In this document: positions 25,152 through 35,051 of the stretch, one piece after another
How positions within the stretch are numbered: position 1 is the first letter of the stretch
How the letters are laid out: every line of letters starts with the position of its first letter
Assembly: GCA_900540205.1 (NCBI GenBank)
Contig: UQER01000007.1
Span: 1-64,000, forward strand
Length of the DNA stretch: 64,000 nt
Direction of reading: 5' to 3'
Source: an uncultured Porphyromonadaceae bacterium
Lineage (GTDB): Bacteria; Bacteroidota; Bacteroidia; Bacteroidales; Muribaculaceae
Notes under the pieces: model-generated
Database searches by the model: none
What the model saw: the letters and a program-made list of their open reading frames with translations, nothing else
Told to the model about the DNA's origin: nothing
Made by a program: the position numbers and the translations under genes

Positions 25152-26579
25152 ATGACAGACAATAATAACACCATCGGCGCATCAGCCACCGCACCCAACA
25201 AACCGCCGAAGCGTACCGATCCCACAAGTCTGGGTACGCTTCCGATTGGCAAATTGCTGATGGAATACTCCATCCCGGCAATCATTGCCAGTGTTGCGGT
25301 GTCGGTATACAACATTGTCGACAGTATTTTCATCGGACGCGGCGTAGGACCCATGGCTATCGCCGGACTTGCCATTACCTTGCCGCTTATGAATCTTGTG
25401 ATGGCGTTCTGCACGCTTATCGCTGCCGGTGGTGCCACGATTTCGTCCATTTTCCTCGGTCAGAAAAATGTGTCGCGTGCAACGGACGTAATCAACAACG
25501 TGATGACGTTCTGTGTGATTCACGGCGTGGTGTTCGGTGGCGTCACCTTGATTTTTATTGACCCTATATTGCGGTTTTTCGGAGCAACTCCGGAAACTAT
25601 CGACTATGCGCGGGAATTCATGGAGGTGATACTCTACATGATGCCTGTATCATACGTTTTTATAGGACTGAACAACCTTATGCGTGCCACAGGTTATCCG
25701 AAGAAAGCCATGATTTCGGCATTGCTGTCGGTGGTGGTGAATGTGGCGCTGGCACCATTGTTCATCTACACATTCCATTGGGGTATTGCCGGGGCTGCCT
25801 GGGCCACCAACGCTGGCCAGTTCGTGGCGTTCATTTGGGTGCTGAACCACTTTTTCTCGAAAAAAAGTTATGTGCATTTCAATGCATCCAACAGTTGGTT
25901 CAACGGCTCCATACTCAAAAAAATCTATGAGATAGGTTTGTCGCCGTTCCTGATGAACGTGTGCGCCTGTGTAGTGGTGGTATTTCTGAACAAGGCTCTG
26001 CTTGATTACGGCGGAGCCGACGGCAATCTCGCCATCGGGGCATTCGGCATCATGAACCGTACCACAATGTTTTTCGTGATGGTGGTGTTCGGTGTCACCC
26101 AGGGCATGCAGCCCATCCTCGGCTTCAACTACGGTGCCAATCAATGGGCGCGAGTGAAAGATACGCTCTACAAAGGTATCTGGATCGGTGCGGGTATTAC
26201 GTCGCTTGGTTGTTTCCTTACAGAGGTATTCCCCGATGAAATAAGCCGTCTGTTCACTGTTGATGAATCGCTCATCGCCATAGCGCGTGAGGGATTCAGG
26301 GTCTATGTCATCTGTTATCCCGTTGTTGGGTGTCAGATTGTGATTCAGAACTTCTTCCAGTCCATCGGCAAACCGCAGATTTCAATCTTCCTGTCGCTCA
26401 CCCGTCAGCTTATTTTCCTGCTCCCGTTCCTGTTGCTGCTCCCCAGATATTTCGGAGTGGAGGGCGTGTGGATGTCGATGGCCGGAAGCGACCTGCTGGC
26501 GTTCATTGTGGCGGTAATCACTATGGTTATCATGCTGTCGCGTCAGGAGCGGATACTCAAACGGATGGGGCCGGTGTGA
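25152..26579 (+). CDS. MATE-family multidrug efflux transporter
   Basis: 475 residues, 12 predicted membrane segments in two halves. The start region after a polar N-terminus (IGKLLMEYSIPAIIASVAVSVYNIVDSIFIGRGVGPMAIAGLAIT) is characteristic of the DinF/MepA-type MATE branch. The second half has the matching FGIMNRTTMFFVMVVFGVTQGMQPILGFNYGA. MATE pumps export cationic drugs using Na+ or H+ gradients; substrates are unknown. The 124-bp inverted-repeat element sits directly upstream and may supply or disturb its promoter. The FAD-oxidoreductase gene follows after 46 bases. Confidence 0.92.
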   Translation: MTDNNNTIGASATAPNKPPKRTDPTSLGTLPIGKLLMEYSIPAIIASVAVSVYNIVDSIFIGRGVGPMAIAGLAITLPLMNLVMAFCTLIAAGGATISSIFLGQKNVSRATDVINNVMTFCVIHGVVFGGVTLIFIDPILRFFGATPETIDYAREFMEVILYMMPVSYVFIGLNNLMRATGYPKKAMISALLSVVVNVALAPLFIYTFHWGIAGAAWATNAGQFVAFIWVLNHFFSKKSYVHFNASNSWFNGSILKKIYEIGLSPFLMNVCACVVVVFLNKALLDYGGADGNLAIGAFGIMNRTTMFFVMVVFGVTQGMQPILGFNYGANQWARVKDTLYKGIWIGAGITSLGCFLTEVFPDEISRLFTVDESLIAIAREGFRVYVICYPVVGCQIVIQNFFQSIGKPQISIFLSLTRQLIFLLPFLLLLPRYFGVEGVWMSMAGSDLLAFIVAVITMVIMLSRQERILKRMGPV

Positions 26580-26625
26580 TAGCAGTGATATTGTTTTTGT
26601 TAACAGCATTCATAAGGATATACAG

Positions 26626-28209
26626 ATGGCTACTGAAACTTTGGAAATGAGAGTGACCCCCGATGTGGCATATGTGCCGCTGCGCCTTCAGGCGGCGGTA
26701 TCGACCCGTCTGGGTGTGGATGTCAACCGTATCACGCACATTCAGGTCAGACGACGCTCCATTGATGCCCGGCAGCGCAATGTTATGGTGAACCTCTCGC
26801 TTGAAGTCTTCATCGACAGCAAACCTGAGGCCAACCTGCTTGATTTACCTGCATTGCCCTCGAAAGGGTGTGTGGCCGGCAAACCACAGGTTATTGTGGT
26901 GGGTGCCGGTCCTGCCGGACTGTTTGCGGCTTTAAGGCTGATAGAGCTTGGCCTGCGGCCGGTGGTGCTTGAACGGGGCAAAAGCGTGGAAGAACGCAGC
27001 CGCGACATGGCACGCATCTCGCGTGAGAACATCGTTGACCCCGATTCCAACTACTGTTTCGGCGAAGGAGGTGCCGGTGCATATTCCGATGGCAAACTGT
27101 ATACCCGCAGTAAAAAACGCGGTTCGGTGGATGCGGTGCTTAAATGGTTCGTGGCGCACGGAGCCTCGGTCGACATACTTGTGGATGCACATCCGCACAT
27201 CGGAACCGACCGGTTGCCGCAGACCATACGCAACATGCGCAACACCATAATAAACAGCGGGGGAGAGGTGCACTTTTCCACGCGCGTGTCGCGCATCATT
27301 GTGGATGGCACCAAGGTCACGGGAGTGGAGACCTCCGAGGGCACATTATACGAAGGACCGGTAATTCTGGCCACGGGTCATTCCGCCCGCGATGTCTACC
27401 GCCATTTGCATTCAGCCGGAATCAGGATTGAGCCCAAGGGGATTGCCGTTGGGGTGCGTCTGGAGCATCCGCAGCAGCTTATCGACCGCATACAATACCA
27501 TAATCCCGGCGGACGTGGAAAGTATCTTCCGGCGGCGGAATATTCGATGCTTACAAGAGTTGACGGCCGCGCCGTCTATTCATTCTGTATGTGTCCAGGC
27601 GGATTCATCATCCCGGCCGCTACAGAACAGGGCCAACTGGTTGTCAACGGCATGTCACCTGCCTCGCGCGGCACGAAGTGGGCTAATTCCGGCATGGTGG
27701 TCGAGGTGCTTCCCGAGGACCTGCCGGAGTATGACGCCTATGGCCCGCTGAAGGTGATGGCATTTCAGGAAGATATCGAACATCGTTTTTCGGCCGATGC
27801 CGACGGCTCACAGAATGCACCCGCACAGCGAATGCACGATTTTGTAAACGGCAAGCCCTCTGCATCGCTTCCTGTCACATCGTATGCGGCCGGTATCCAT
27901 CCTGCCCGCATCGACAAACTCCTCCCGCCGTTCATCGCCTCGCGACTGCGGAAAGGTTTTGCCGAGTTCGGACGGAAATCACGCGGCTTCCTCACCAACG
28001 AGGCATGTCTGATCGGAGCCGAAACTCGCACCTCATCGCCGGTGCGTATACCCCGTTGTGACGACACGCTGCAGCATGTCGAATTGGCCGGCCTGTATCC
28101 ATGTGGCGAAGGAGCAGGATATGCCGGCGGTATTGTCTCCGCCGCCATCGACGGCATCCGTTGCGCCGAGGCCGTAGCCCAGGTGATTGCGTATGGCAAG
28201 CCAACGTGA
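26626..28209 (+). CDS. FAD-dependent oxidoreductase (COG2509 type)
   Basis: 527 residues. An N-terminal alpha-beta segment of about 85 residues precedes the Rossmann motif VIVVGAGPAGLFAALRLIELG (about residues 88-108). Then come the conserved FGEGGAGAYSDGKLYTR, a second dinucleotide motif (GPVILATGHSARDVYRHL), and a C-terminal CGEGAGYAGGIVSAAIDG FAD-closing motif. The family is widespread and usually annotated as an uncharacterised NAD(FAD)-using dehydrogenase; the substrate is unknown. It follows the MATE gene closely and may share its transcript. Confidence 0.88.
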   Translation: MATETLEMRVTPDVAYVPLRLQAAVSTRLGVDVNRITHIQVRRRSIDARQRNVMVNLSLEVFIDSKPEANLLDLPALPSKGCVAGKPQVIVVGAGPAGLFAALRLIELGLRPVVLERGKSVEERSRDMARISRENIVDPDSNYCFGEGGAGAYSDGKLYTRSKKRGSVDAVLKWFVAHGASVDILVDAHPHIGTDRLPQTIRNMRNTIINSGGEVHFSTRVSRIIVDGTKVTGVETSEGTLYEGPVILATGHSARDVYRHLHSAGIRIEPKGIAVGVRLEHPQQLIDRIQYHNPGGRGKYLPAAEYSMLTRVDGRAVYSFCMCPGGFIIPAATEQGQLVVNGMSPASRGTKWANSGMVVEVLPEDLPEYDAYGPLKVMAFQEDIEHRFSADADGSQNAPAQRMHDFVNGKPSASLPVTSYAAGIHPARIDKLLPPFIASRLRKGFAEFGRKSRGFLTNEACLIGAETRTSSPVRIPRCDDTLQHVELAGLYPCGEGAGYAGGIVSAAIDGIRCAEAVAQVIAYGKPT

Positions 28210-28257
28210 TTGCTGCTGGAAAGTGATTGTTAAATATTTAATGAACAGGAGTGGGAA

Positions 28258-28698
28258 TCATTCCGGGTCGGAGTCGTCGGCTTTGGCGAAGGCAAGCATC
28301 TGGCGGTACTCTTCCCACTCCGGATCCTCGAACGCCTCGAACTGGAGCGGCAATGTGGGGAACTGAGCCAGAGCTTCGTTGAATTTGCGCTGAAAAATGT
28401 GCAGGCTCAGGGTGTAGAACAGAAGAGTCCGCTCTCCGTCGCCGGTGTATATTCCCGCCAAAACGGCCACAGGGTCAGCTTTGAAGGCTGACTCAAGTGC
28501 TTCGGTCACCTCCTCCATCAGTTCGCTGTCCGCTTCCGACGGCATCCCTTTTTGCGCTGCCGTATATGGCCATGACACTTCAACGCGAAATTTAAAGCGC
28601 GGATTGTCAATGAATTTGTCTATTCCGGTGCGGATTGTGCCCATAACCAGATTGCCGGAGGAAGTGCTCTCGAAAGGAGCTGTGAGCCATGTAGCCAT
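28258..28698 (-). CDS. DUF695 domain protein
   Basis: 146 residues, cytosolic. The DUF695 pattern is visible in FRVEVSWPYTAAQKGMPSE (about residues 36-54), AVLAGIYTGDGERTLLFYTLSLHIFQRKFNEAL (about 78-110) and FEDPEWEEYRQML near the end. The function of the domain is not established. It converges on the oxidoreductase gene with 48 bases between them. A -7 box lies at 28758-28765. Confidence 0.7.
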   Translation of the reverse strand: MATWLTAPFESTSSGNLVMGTIRTGIDKFIDNPRFKFRVEVSWPYTAAQKGMPSEADSELMEEVTEALESAFKADPVAVLAGIYTGDGERTLLFYTLSLHIFQRKFNEALAQFPTLPLQFEAFEDPEWEEYRQMLAFAKADDSDPE

Positions 28699-28757
28699 AG
28701 TAGATAGAATTAGTAGAATCAGAGTGCCGGCGCCCTATGTGAGCCGTTGCGGCAACC

Positions 28758-28765
28758 CAAAGTTA
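28758..28765 (-). promoter_or_regulatory. -7 box of the DUF695 gene
   Basis: TAACTTTG on the minus strand, about 60 bases upstream of the start. Confidence 0.4.
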
Positions 28766-28832
28766 GCTAAATAATTTAAAACCCTGCGGACAAAACGGGG
28801 CTAATGTGAAAGAAAACTTGCTCAAATATTGT

Positions 28833-28840
28833 TAACTTTG
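28833..28840 (+). promoter_or_regulatory. -7 box of mutS2
   Basis: TAACTTTG with predicted transcription start near 28846, 19 bases before the first ATG of mutS2. Confidence 0.5.
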
Positions 28841-28864
28841 CAATAACTATTCCATTACGGTTGC

Positions 28865-31372
28865 ATGATGGAAATATGGCAATCGTTATTTCTCATAAAA
28901 ACGGACACTTATACCTTGATATATCCTGATTCATTTGAAAAGAAAATCGGTTTTGATGCCGTGCGCCATGCACTTGCATCGCATTGCGGCAGTCAGATGG
29001 GACGCGTGCGCGTGGATACCATGGCTTTCAGCAGCGATAGCGGAGAGGTGAAAAAGGCGTTGCGTCAGACGGCTGAGATGCTTGCCATCCTTTCGGCCGG
29101 CGAGGCTTTGCCGCTGCGGAACATGCACGATCTTGCGCCGGTGCTCAGGCGCTGCCGCATTGAGGGCGCCTCGATTTCGCTGGACGAACTTCAGAAGCTG
29201 CGCCAGTCACTGCAGACCATATCCGACCTTGTGTCGTTCTTTTCTTCCCACACCATAGGTGACGGGGAGGATGCCGTTCCGGAATATCCCGAACTGAGTG
29301 CGCTGTGTGCAGGCATGGCGGTGTTCCCCGCCGTAACGAGGGCAATCGACCGTGTGATAGACCCTGCCGGAAACATGCTTGACAACGCTTCGGCCGCACT
29401 GGCGAAAATACGTGCCGACCTGCAGCGGGTGCGCAGTTCGTTAGGCTCAATCATGCGCAGGGTGATGACGCATGCCATGGAGCAGGGCACACTGGAAAAG
29501 GACGCGGCGCCCACCGTGCGCGACGGTCGCCTCGTGCTCCCTGTGGCCCCGATGTACAAACGGAAAATTCCGGGAATCGTGCATGACGAATCGGCCACCG
29601 GTAAAACGTGCTATATCGAGCCCGCCGAACTCGTGGAGGCCAATAACCGCACGCGTGAACTTGAACTTGAGGAACAGAGGGAGATTCTGCGTATACTCGC
29701 CGAATTTACCGGATTTTTACGTCCGGATATACCCGCGATGCTCGGCAGTTACGACATCCTCGGCCTGATTGATTTCATAATGGCCAAGGCGCTCTACGCT
29801 CGTCAGACCGATGCCACGCTGCCTCATGTTTCCGACGGGATGGAGATGGAGTGGTATCATGCCGTGCATCCGGTACTTCTGGAATCGTTGCGGCGCCAGG
29901 GAAAGGAGATAGTGCCGCTCGACATAACACTTACAAACCGTGACCGCATACTGGTTATATCCGGCCCGAATGCCGGTGGCAAGTCGGTCACGCTCAAAAC
30001 CGTGGGCATTGTGCAATACATGATGCAATGCGGCATGCTTCCATGTGTGTATGAAAACTCACATATGGGATTTTTCTCCGATATCTTCATTGACATTGGT
30101 GATGACCAGTCGATTGAGGACGATTTGTCGACATACAGTTCGCATCTGCGCAACATGCGTTTTTTCCTGTCGAACGGTGGTGTGTCCACGCTCATACTCA
30201 TTGATGAATTCGGCGGGGGCACTGAGCCTCAGATAGGCGGCGCCATAGCGCAGGCGTTGTTGAAAGAGTTCAACAGAAAAGAGATGTGGGGAATTGTGAC
30301 CACACATTATCAGAACCTGAAGAAATTCGCCGACGATACCGACGGACTTGTGAACGGTTCGATGCTCTACGACCGGCAGCTGATGCGGCCGCTGTTCAAA
30401 CTGTCGATAGGCCATCCCGGAAGCTCATTCGCCATAGAGATTGCCCGTAAATCGGGCCTTCCCGCCTCTATAATCGACGAGGCGTCGGAGATTGTAGGGA
30501 GCGACTATGTGAATATGGACAAATACCTGCTCGATATTGCCCGTGACCGGCGTTACTGGGAGAACAAGCGCATGGCCATAAGGCAGAAAGAGAAAAAGAT
30601 AGAGCAGGTGCTTGAGCGGTATGAAACCGATGCGGAGACGCTGCGCACCAGTCGCAGGGAGATTCTCGCCGAGGCGAAAGAAGAGGCCCGCAAGATTCTG
30701 GAGGGGAGCAATGCCGCCATTGAACGGACCATCCGTGAAATCCGCAATTCGCAGGCCGACAAAGAGCGTACGCTTGAGGCTCGCCGCAAAATGCAGCAGG
30801 TGAAGGAGGATATCATGGAGCATAAGGAATCGGCAAACAAATTGCTCAAAAAAGCTCCGAAAACACGCAAAAGTGCAGCTGCACCCAAGCCGTCAGCACC
30901 GTCCGCTCCCATTGCAGTGGGCGATAATGTGAAACTCGACGGCCAGGGTACTCCCGGAAAGGTGCTTGAAATTCAAGGTAAGTCGGCAACGGTGGCGTTC
31001 GGCATGCTTAAAACTAACGTGGCCCTGTCACGGCTTCAGCGCACTCTTGCCCAGGCGCCGAGCGGACAGAAAAGTGCATCGTTCGTGTCGGATGCAACAA
31101 GCGCCGCCATGCGCGACAGGCAGCTGCAGTTCAAGCGCGAGATAGATGTGAGAGGTATGCGCGTCGACGAGGCCATTCAGGCTGTGACATACTTTATCGA
31201 CGATGCCATCCAGTTCAATCAGGGTGAAGTGCGCATTCTGCACGGCACCGGCACAGGAGCGCTGCGGCAGGCCCTGCGGCAATATCTTGACACGGTTCCC
31301 GGGGTGGAATCCTATCGGGATGAACATGTGCAGTTCGGTGGCGCGGGCATAACAGTGGTGCAACTCGGTTGA
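28865..31372 (+). CDS. mutS2: Endonuclease MutS2 / ribosome-rescue ATPase
   Basis: 835 residues as drawn. MutS2 lacks the mismatch-recognition domain of MutS. It has a core/clamp region, an ATPase with Walker A ISGPNAGGKSVTLKT (about residues 363-377) and LILIDEFGGGTEP, a long coiled coil (about 540-660), and a C-terminal Smr nuclease domain (IDVRGMRVDEAIQ, HGTGTGALRQALRQYL). It suppresses recombination in some bacteria and splits collided ribosomes in others. Homologues I know begin near MIYP, which here corresponds to LIYP at the TTG at 28916, so the first 17 residues may not be translated. Confidence 0.93.
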   Translation: MMEIWQSLFLIKTDTYTLIYPDSFEKKIGFDAVRHALASHCGSQMGRVRVDTMAFSSDSGEVKKALRQTAEMLAILSAGEALPLRNMHDLAPVLRRCRIEGASISLDELQKLRQSLQTISDLVSFFSSHTIGDGEDAVPEYPELSALCAGMAVFPAVTRAIDRVIDPAGNMLDNASAALAKIRADLQRVRSSLGSIMRRVMTHAMEQGTLEKDAAPTVRDGRLVLPVAPMYKRKIPGIVHDESATGKTCYIEPAELVEANNRTRELELEEQREILRILAEFTGFLRPDIPAMLGSYDILGLIDFIMAKALYARQTDATLPHVSDGMEMEWYHAVHPVLLESLRRQGKEIVPLDITLTNRDRILVISGPNAGGKSVTLKTVGIVQYMMQCGMLPCVYENSHMGFFSDIFIDIGDDQSIEDDLSTYSSHLRNMRFFLSNGGVSTLILIDEFGGGTEPQIGGAIAQALLKEFNRKEMWGIVTTHYQNLKKFADDTDGLVNGSMLYDRQLMRPLFKLSIGHPGSSFAIEIARKSGLPASIIDEASEIVGSDYVNMDKYLLDIARDRRYWENKRMAIRQKEKKIEQVLERYETDAETLRTSRREILAEAKEEARKILEGSNAAIERTIREIRNSQADKERTLEARRKMQQVKEDIMEHKESANKLLKKAPKTRKSAAAPKPSAPSAPIAVGDNVKLDGQGTPGKVLEIQGKSATVAFGMLKTNVALSRLQRTLAQAPSGQKSASFVSDATSAAMRDRQLQFKREIDVRGMRVDEAIQAVTYFIDDAIQFNQGEVRILHGTGTGALRQALRQYLDTVPGVESYRDEHVQFGGAGITVVQLG

Positions 31373-31456
31373 AAAAAATGCAGCTTTAGCGCTTTTTATT
31401 ATCCTGATTGTTATAAATTAAAAAACTAATATATCACAACTAAAAAATATTCAAAT

Positions 31457-31888
31457 ATGGTGATTCAAAGATGGCAAACATTGTGGCTGTTGGTAGCCGT
31501 GGTTCTGGTGGCGGTGTTCTGCTTTGTGCCGATGGCACTTGTCACAAGTGACGCACTCAATCCCGACAGTGCCACATTTCTGAATCCGATTGATGTCCCG
31601 GTGTTGCTGGTGGTCAACGGAGTGGCGGCTTTGCTGTTGTTTATCGCGATTTTCCTGTACCGCAACACACGCCGGCAGAAGGTGGTGACACTCGTATCCA
31701 TGCTTATGCTTGTCGTGGCTATGGTTACTGAAGCTCTGATTCTGTTTGGATGGAACGGCGTGGAAAGTCGTGTGGAATGGCTTGGAAGCATATTCCTGTT
31801 GCTTGGAGCTCTTGCTTTTGCAGCGCTCGCTTACAGAGGCATAGTGCATGATGAACGGTTGCTGCGTTCTGCCGACCGTCTGCGCTGA
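31457..31888 (+). CDS. DUF4293 family membrane protein
   Basis: 143 residues with four predicted membrane helices (about residues 8-30, 47-66, 75-97 and 105-127). The opening MVIQRWQTLWLLVA matches the DUF4293 start, a family largely confined to Bacteroidetes, with unknown function. It stands alone between mutS2 (84-base gap) and a bidirectional terminator. Confidence 0.78.
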   Translation: MVIQRWQTLWLLVAVVLVAVFCFVPMALVTSDALNPDSATFLNPIDVPVLLVVNGVAALLLFIAIFLYRNTRRQKVVTLVSMLMLVVAMVTEALILFGWNGVESRVEWLGSIFLLLGALAFAALAYRGIVHDERLLRSADRLR

Positions 31889-31908
31889 TTGCTAAGACTA
31901 AAAACGAT

Positions 31909-31959
31909 GCCCCCGGAACCTGTCGGTTATTTGACAACGGTTCCGGGGGCATGATTTTT
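31909..31959. terminator. Bidirectional terminator between DUF4293 gene and uvrA
   Basis: GCCCCCGGAACC and GGTTCCGGGGGC form a perfect 12-bp stem, with a run of five T after it on the plus strand and five A before it, serving the two convergent genes. Confidence 0.88.
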
Positions 31960-31973
31960 ATGCAGACGTATAC

Positions 31974-34817
31974 TTACATTGTGGTTTGCGATAATTTCGG
32001 CTTGAGGTAACGGCCGGTATAGCTTTCACTGCATGCGGCCACATCTTCGGGCGTGCCCTGGACAACAAGAGAACCTCCGGCTTTTCCACCTCCCGGTCCG
32101 AGGTCAATGACGTGGTCGGCACATTTTATCACATCCATGTTGTGCTCGATGATGACGACCGAATGCCCGTTGGCTATAAGACGGTTGAACGAATCCATGA
32201 GCAGGTTTATGTCGTGGAAATGCAGTCCGGTGGTCGGCTCGTCGAAGATGAACATTGTGGGCTCGCTTTTTTCGAGCGACAGGAAATATGCGAGTTTGAC
32301 ACGCTGGTTCTCGCCGCCGGAAAGCGTGGATGAAGATTGTCCGAGTTTTATATATCCCAGGCCGACGTCGCGCAGCGGTTGCAGACGTTTTATGATCCTT
32401 TTCTCAATGGCACCTTTCCCCTCCGAGAAAAACTCAACGGCCTGATTGACCGTCATGTCAAGAATATCATATATGTTTTTCCCGCGATATTCCACATCAA
32501 GAACGTCGCGTTTGAAGCGTTTGCCTCCGCAAGCTTCACAAGGGATGGTAATGTCGGCCATGAACTGCATCTCGATGGTTATCGTGCCCTCACCCTTACA
32601 TTCCTCGCAGCGTCCGCCCTCGGTGTTGAAGGAGAAATAGGCAGGCGTGAAGCCGAGTTGCTTCGCACTCTGCTGCTCGGCAAACAGCGCACGGATTTCA
32701 TCATATGCCTTGAGATATGTGGCGGCATTCGATCGGGTGGATTTGCCGATAGGGTTCTGGTCGACGAATTCCACTGCGCGGATGCGGTGAATGTCGCCGG
32801 TAAGCGATTTGAATGCCCCCGGAGCATCGGCAGCTTCGCCAAGTTGTCGTGAAAGGGCGCGGTAGAACACATCCCTTATCAACGTTGACTTTCCGGAACC
32901 GCTCACACCGGTCACAACAGTCAGCACTCCGAGGGGTATTTTCACATCAATATCCTTCAGGTTATGCTCACGGGCGCCTGAAATGCCGATATAGCTGCTC
33001 CATTTACGCCGTTTTGCCGGAACGGCAATCGACAGGTCGCCGGTGATATATTTTGCCGTAAAGCTGTTCTCCGCATGGCCGATGTCTGCCAAAGGCCCGG
33101 AATAAACTATTTCACCACCGAGACGTCCGGCCTGAGGCCCAACATCCACAATCCAGTCGGCAGCTTCCATTATCTCCTCGTCATGTTCAACAACAATGAC
33201 AGTGTTGCCGAGATTTTTCAGCTTTTTGAGCACCGAAATGAGTTTCTGTGTGTCGCGCGAATGCAGGCCTATGCTTGGCTCATCGAGGATGTACAGCGAA
33301 CCCATCAGCGACGATCCGAGCGATGTGGCGAGATTTATGCGCTGGCTTTCACCGCCGGACAGCGTTGAGGAGAGGCGGTCGAGGGTCAGGTATTCAAGTC
33401 CGACCTCCACCATTATGTCAAGCCGATTGCGGATTTCGGTGAGCAGACGTTTGGCAACCGCTGCATCATGTGAGTTGAGCTGCAGGTTGTCAAACCATGT
33501 TTTAAGTTCTGAAACCGGCATTTTCACCAGTTCCATGATTGTAGTGCCGTTGACCTTGACGTAAGATGCCTCTTTGCGGAGCCTGTCGCCGTGGCATTCC
33601 GGACACAAGGTCTTGCCGCGGTAGCGGGCGAGCATCACACGGTACTGCACCTTATATTGATTTTGCTCCACCATCCTGAAAAATCCGTCGATACCCTCGA
33701 AGCCATGACCACCGTGCCACAGCAGGTGCTTCTCGGCAGGGGAGAGGTCGGCATATGGCCTGTGGATAGGGAATCCTGTCTGGGCGGCCGTGTGGATGAA
33801 GGCACGTTTCCATTCACTCATCTTCTCTCCGCGCCAGCAAGCCACGGCATCATCGTAGACCGAAAGTGCAGGATTGGGAATCACGAGTTGTTCGTCAATG
33901 CCGATACATTTGCCGAATCCTTCGCAACGCGGGCATGCGCCGAACGGGTTGTTGAAATTGAAGAGCAGGTCGCTGGGCTGCATGAACGAGATTCCATCTG
34001 CTTCAAAGCGCGTGGAGAATTCATGGCGGTGGATTCCGTCAGCTCCCCATGCCACCAGTACAAGAGCATTGTCACCTTCATAGAAGGCAGTCTGGGCTGA
34101 ATCGGCAAGACGGCTTTTTTCATCGGCATCCTCGTTGACCGACAGGCGGTCGATCAGCAGTTCGTAGCCATCTGCATCGGTGGCGGCCGATGTCGGCACG
34201 TCGTCGAAATTGATGAAAGAACCATCGCGGTACAGACGCGAATATCCCCCCTGACGCAGAATGTCGAGATGCTGGGAGAGTGTCCGTCCCTCCGGGATGA
34301 TCAATGGAGCCACAACGGCGATGCGGGTTCCCGCAGGATAGGCATAAGCCGCATCCACAACATCCGTGACTGAATGCTGCCGCACCTCTTTGCCGCTGAC
34401 GGGCGAATATGTGTGGCCCACACGGGCGAACAGCAGCCGCAGATAATCATAGATTTCGGTTGAAGTCCCGACAGTGCTGCGCGGATTGCGGGTGTTCACC
34501 TTCTGTTCGATTGCTATGGCCGGTGGCAGTCCCTTGATGTAATCGGCCTCAGGCTTGTGCATCTTTCCGAGAAACTGGCGTGCATAGGCCGAAAGGCTTT
34601 CGACATAGCGTCTCTGACCTTCGGCATATATCGTGTCGAAAGCAAGCGAGGATTTGCCGGAACCTGAAAGTCCGGTGATGACGATAAGCCGGCCTCGCGG
34701 CAGCACAAGATCCACGTTCTTGAGGTTGTTGACCCGGGCGTGTTTTATGATTATGCTGTTGGCCGATGAAGCTTCGTCGACGGCAGGAGCCGGTGTGGCA
34801 GTGGTATTTGTTTTCAA
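31974..34817 (-). CDS. uvrA: Excinuclease ABC subunit A
   Basis: 947 residues. UvrA recognises bulky DNA lesions and loads UvrB for nucleotide excision repair. Two ABC modules: Walker A GLSGSGKSSLAFD (about residues 50-62) and GVSGSGKSTLIRD (about 640-652), with LSGGESQRINLA and LSGGENQRVKLA signatures. Zinc-binding Cys pairs are visible in CPRCEGFGKC, CPECHG, and CEECKGEG...CEACGG. A short Ala/Thr-rich extension (about 20 residues) precedes the conserved IIIKHARVNNLKNV. It is monocistronic with a -7 box at 34894-34901. Confidence 0.95.
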   Translation of the reverse strand: MKTNTTATPAPAVDEASSANSIIIKHARVNNLKNVDLVLPRGRLIVITGLSGSGKSSLAFDTIYAEGQRRYVESLSAYARQFLGKMHKPEADYIKGLPPAIAIEQKVNTRNPRSTVGTSTEIYDYLRLLFARVGHTYSPVSGKEVRQHSVTDVVDAAYAYPAGTRIAVVAPLIIPEGRTLSQHLDILRQGGYSRLYRDGSFINFDDVPTSAATDADGYELLIDRLSVNEDADEKSRLADSAQTAFYEGDNALVLVAWGADGIHRHEFSTRFEADGISFMQPSDLLFNFNNPFGACPRCEGFGKCIGIDEQLVIPNPALSVYDDAVACWRGEKMSEWKRAFIHTAAQTGFPIHRPYADLSPAEKHLLWHGGHGFEGIDGFFRMVEQNQYKVQYRVMLARYRGKTLCPECHGDRLRKEASYVKVNGTTIMELVKMPVSELKTWFDNLQLNSHDAAVAKRLLTEIRNRLDIMVEVGLEYLTLDRLSSTLSGGESQRINLATSLGSSLMGSLYILDEPSIGLHSRDTQKLISVLKKLKNLGNTVIVVEHDEEIMEAADWIVDVGPQAGRLGGEIVYSGPLADIGHAENSFTAKYITGDLSIAVPAKRRKWSSYIGISGAREHNLKDIDVKIPLGVLTVVTGVSGSGKSTLIRDVFYRALSRQLGEAADAPGAFKSLTGDIHRIRAVEFVDQNPIGKSTRSNAATYLKAYDEIRALFAEQQSAKQLGFTPAYFSFNTEGGRCEECKGEGTITIEMQFMADITIPCEACGGKRFKRDVLDVEYRGKNIYDILDMTVNQAVEFFSEGKGAIEKRIIKRLQPLRDVGLGYIKLGQSSSTLSGGENQRVKLAYFLSLEKSEPTMFIFDEPTTGLHFHDINLLMDSFNRLIANGHSVVIIEHNMDVIKCADHVIDLGPGGGKAGGSLVVQGTPEDVAACSESYTGRYLKPKLSQTTM

Positions 34818-34893
34818 AACCTTATTTATCTAAAAGTTGAAAAAAGGGAGCTGATTGCCCCCGAGGTCCGCACCATGGCGGACTGTTAACTTA

Positions 34894-34901
34894 CAAAGTT
34901 A
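34894..34901 (-). promoter_or_regulatory. -7 box of uvrA
   Basis: TAACTTTG on the minus strand, giving a leader of about 70 bases. The remaining 150 bases to the next gene (34902-35051) hold nothing recognisable. Confidence 0.45.
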
Positions 34902-35051
34902 ACGATTTCCGCTGATAAAAATATCAAAAGGGGTTCCGTGCGATATGATAAACAATACCTGCTTTAAGCGATATAAGAAAATTTAGGTAATAATAACATG
35001 AATGCCGCCTGGATTGATTCGTTACGTTTTCCCGTTATTCAGTTATTTATA

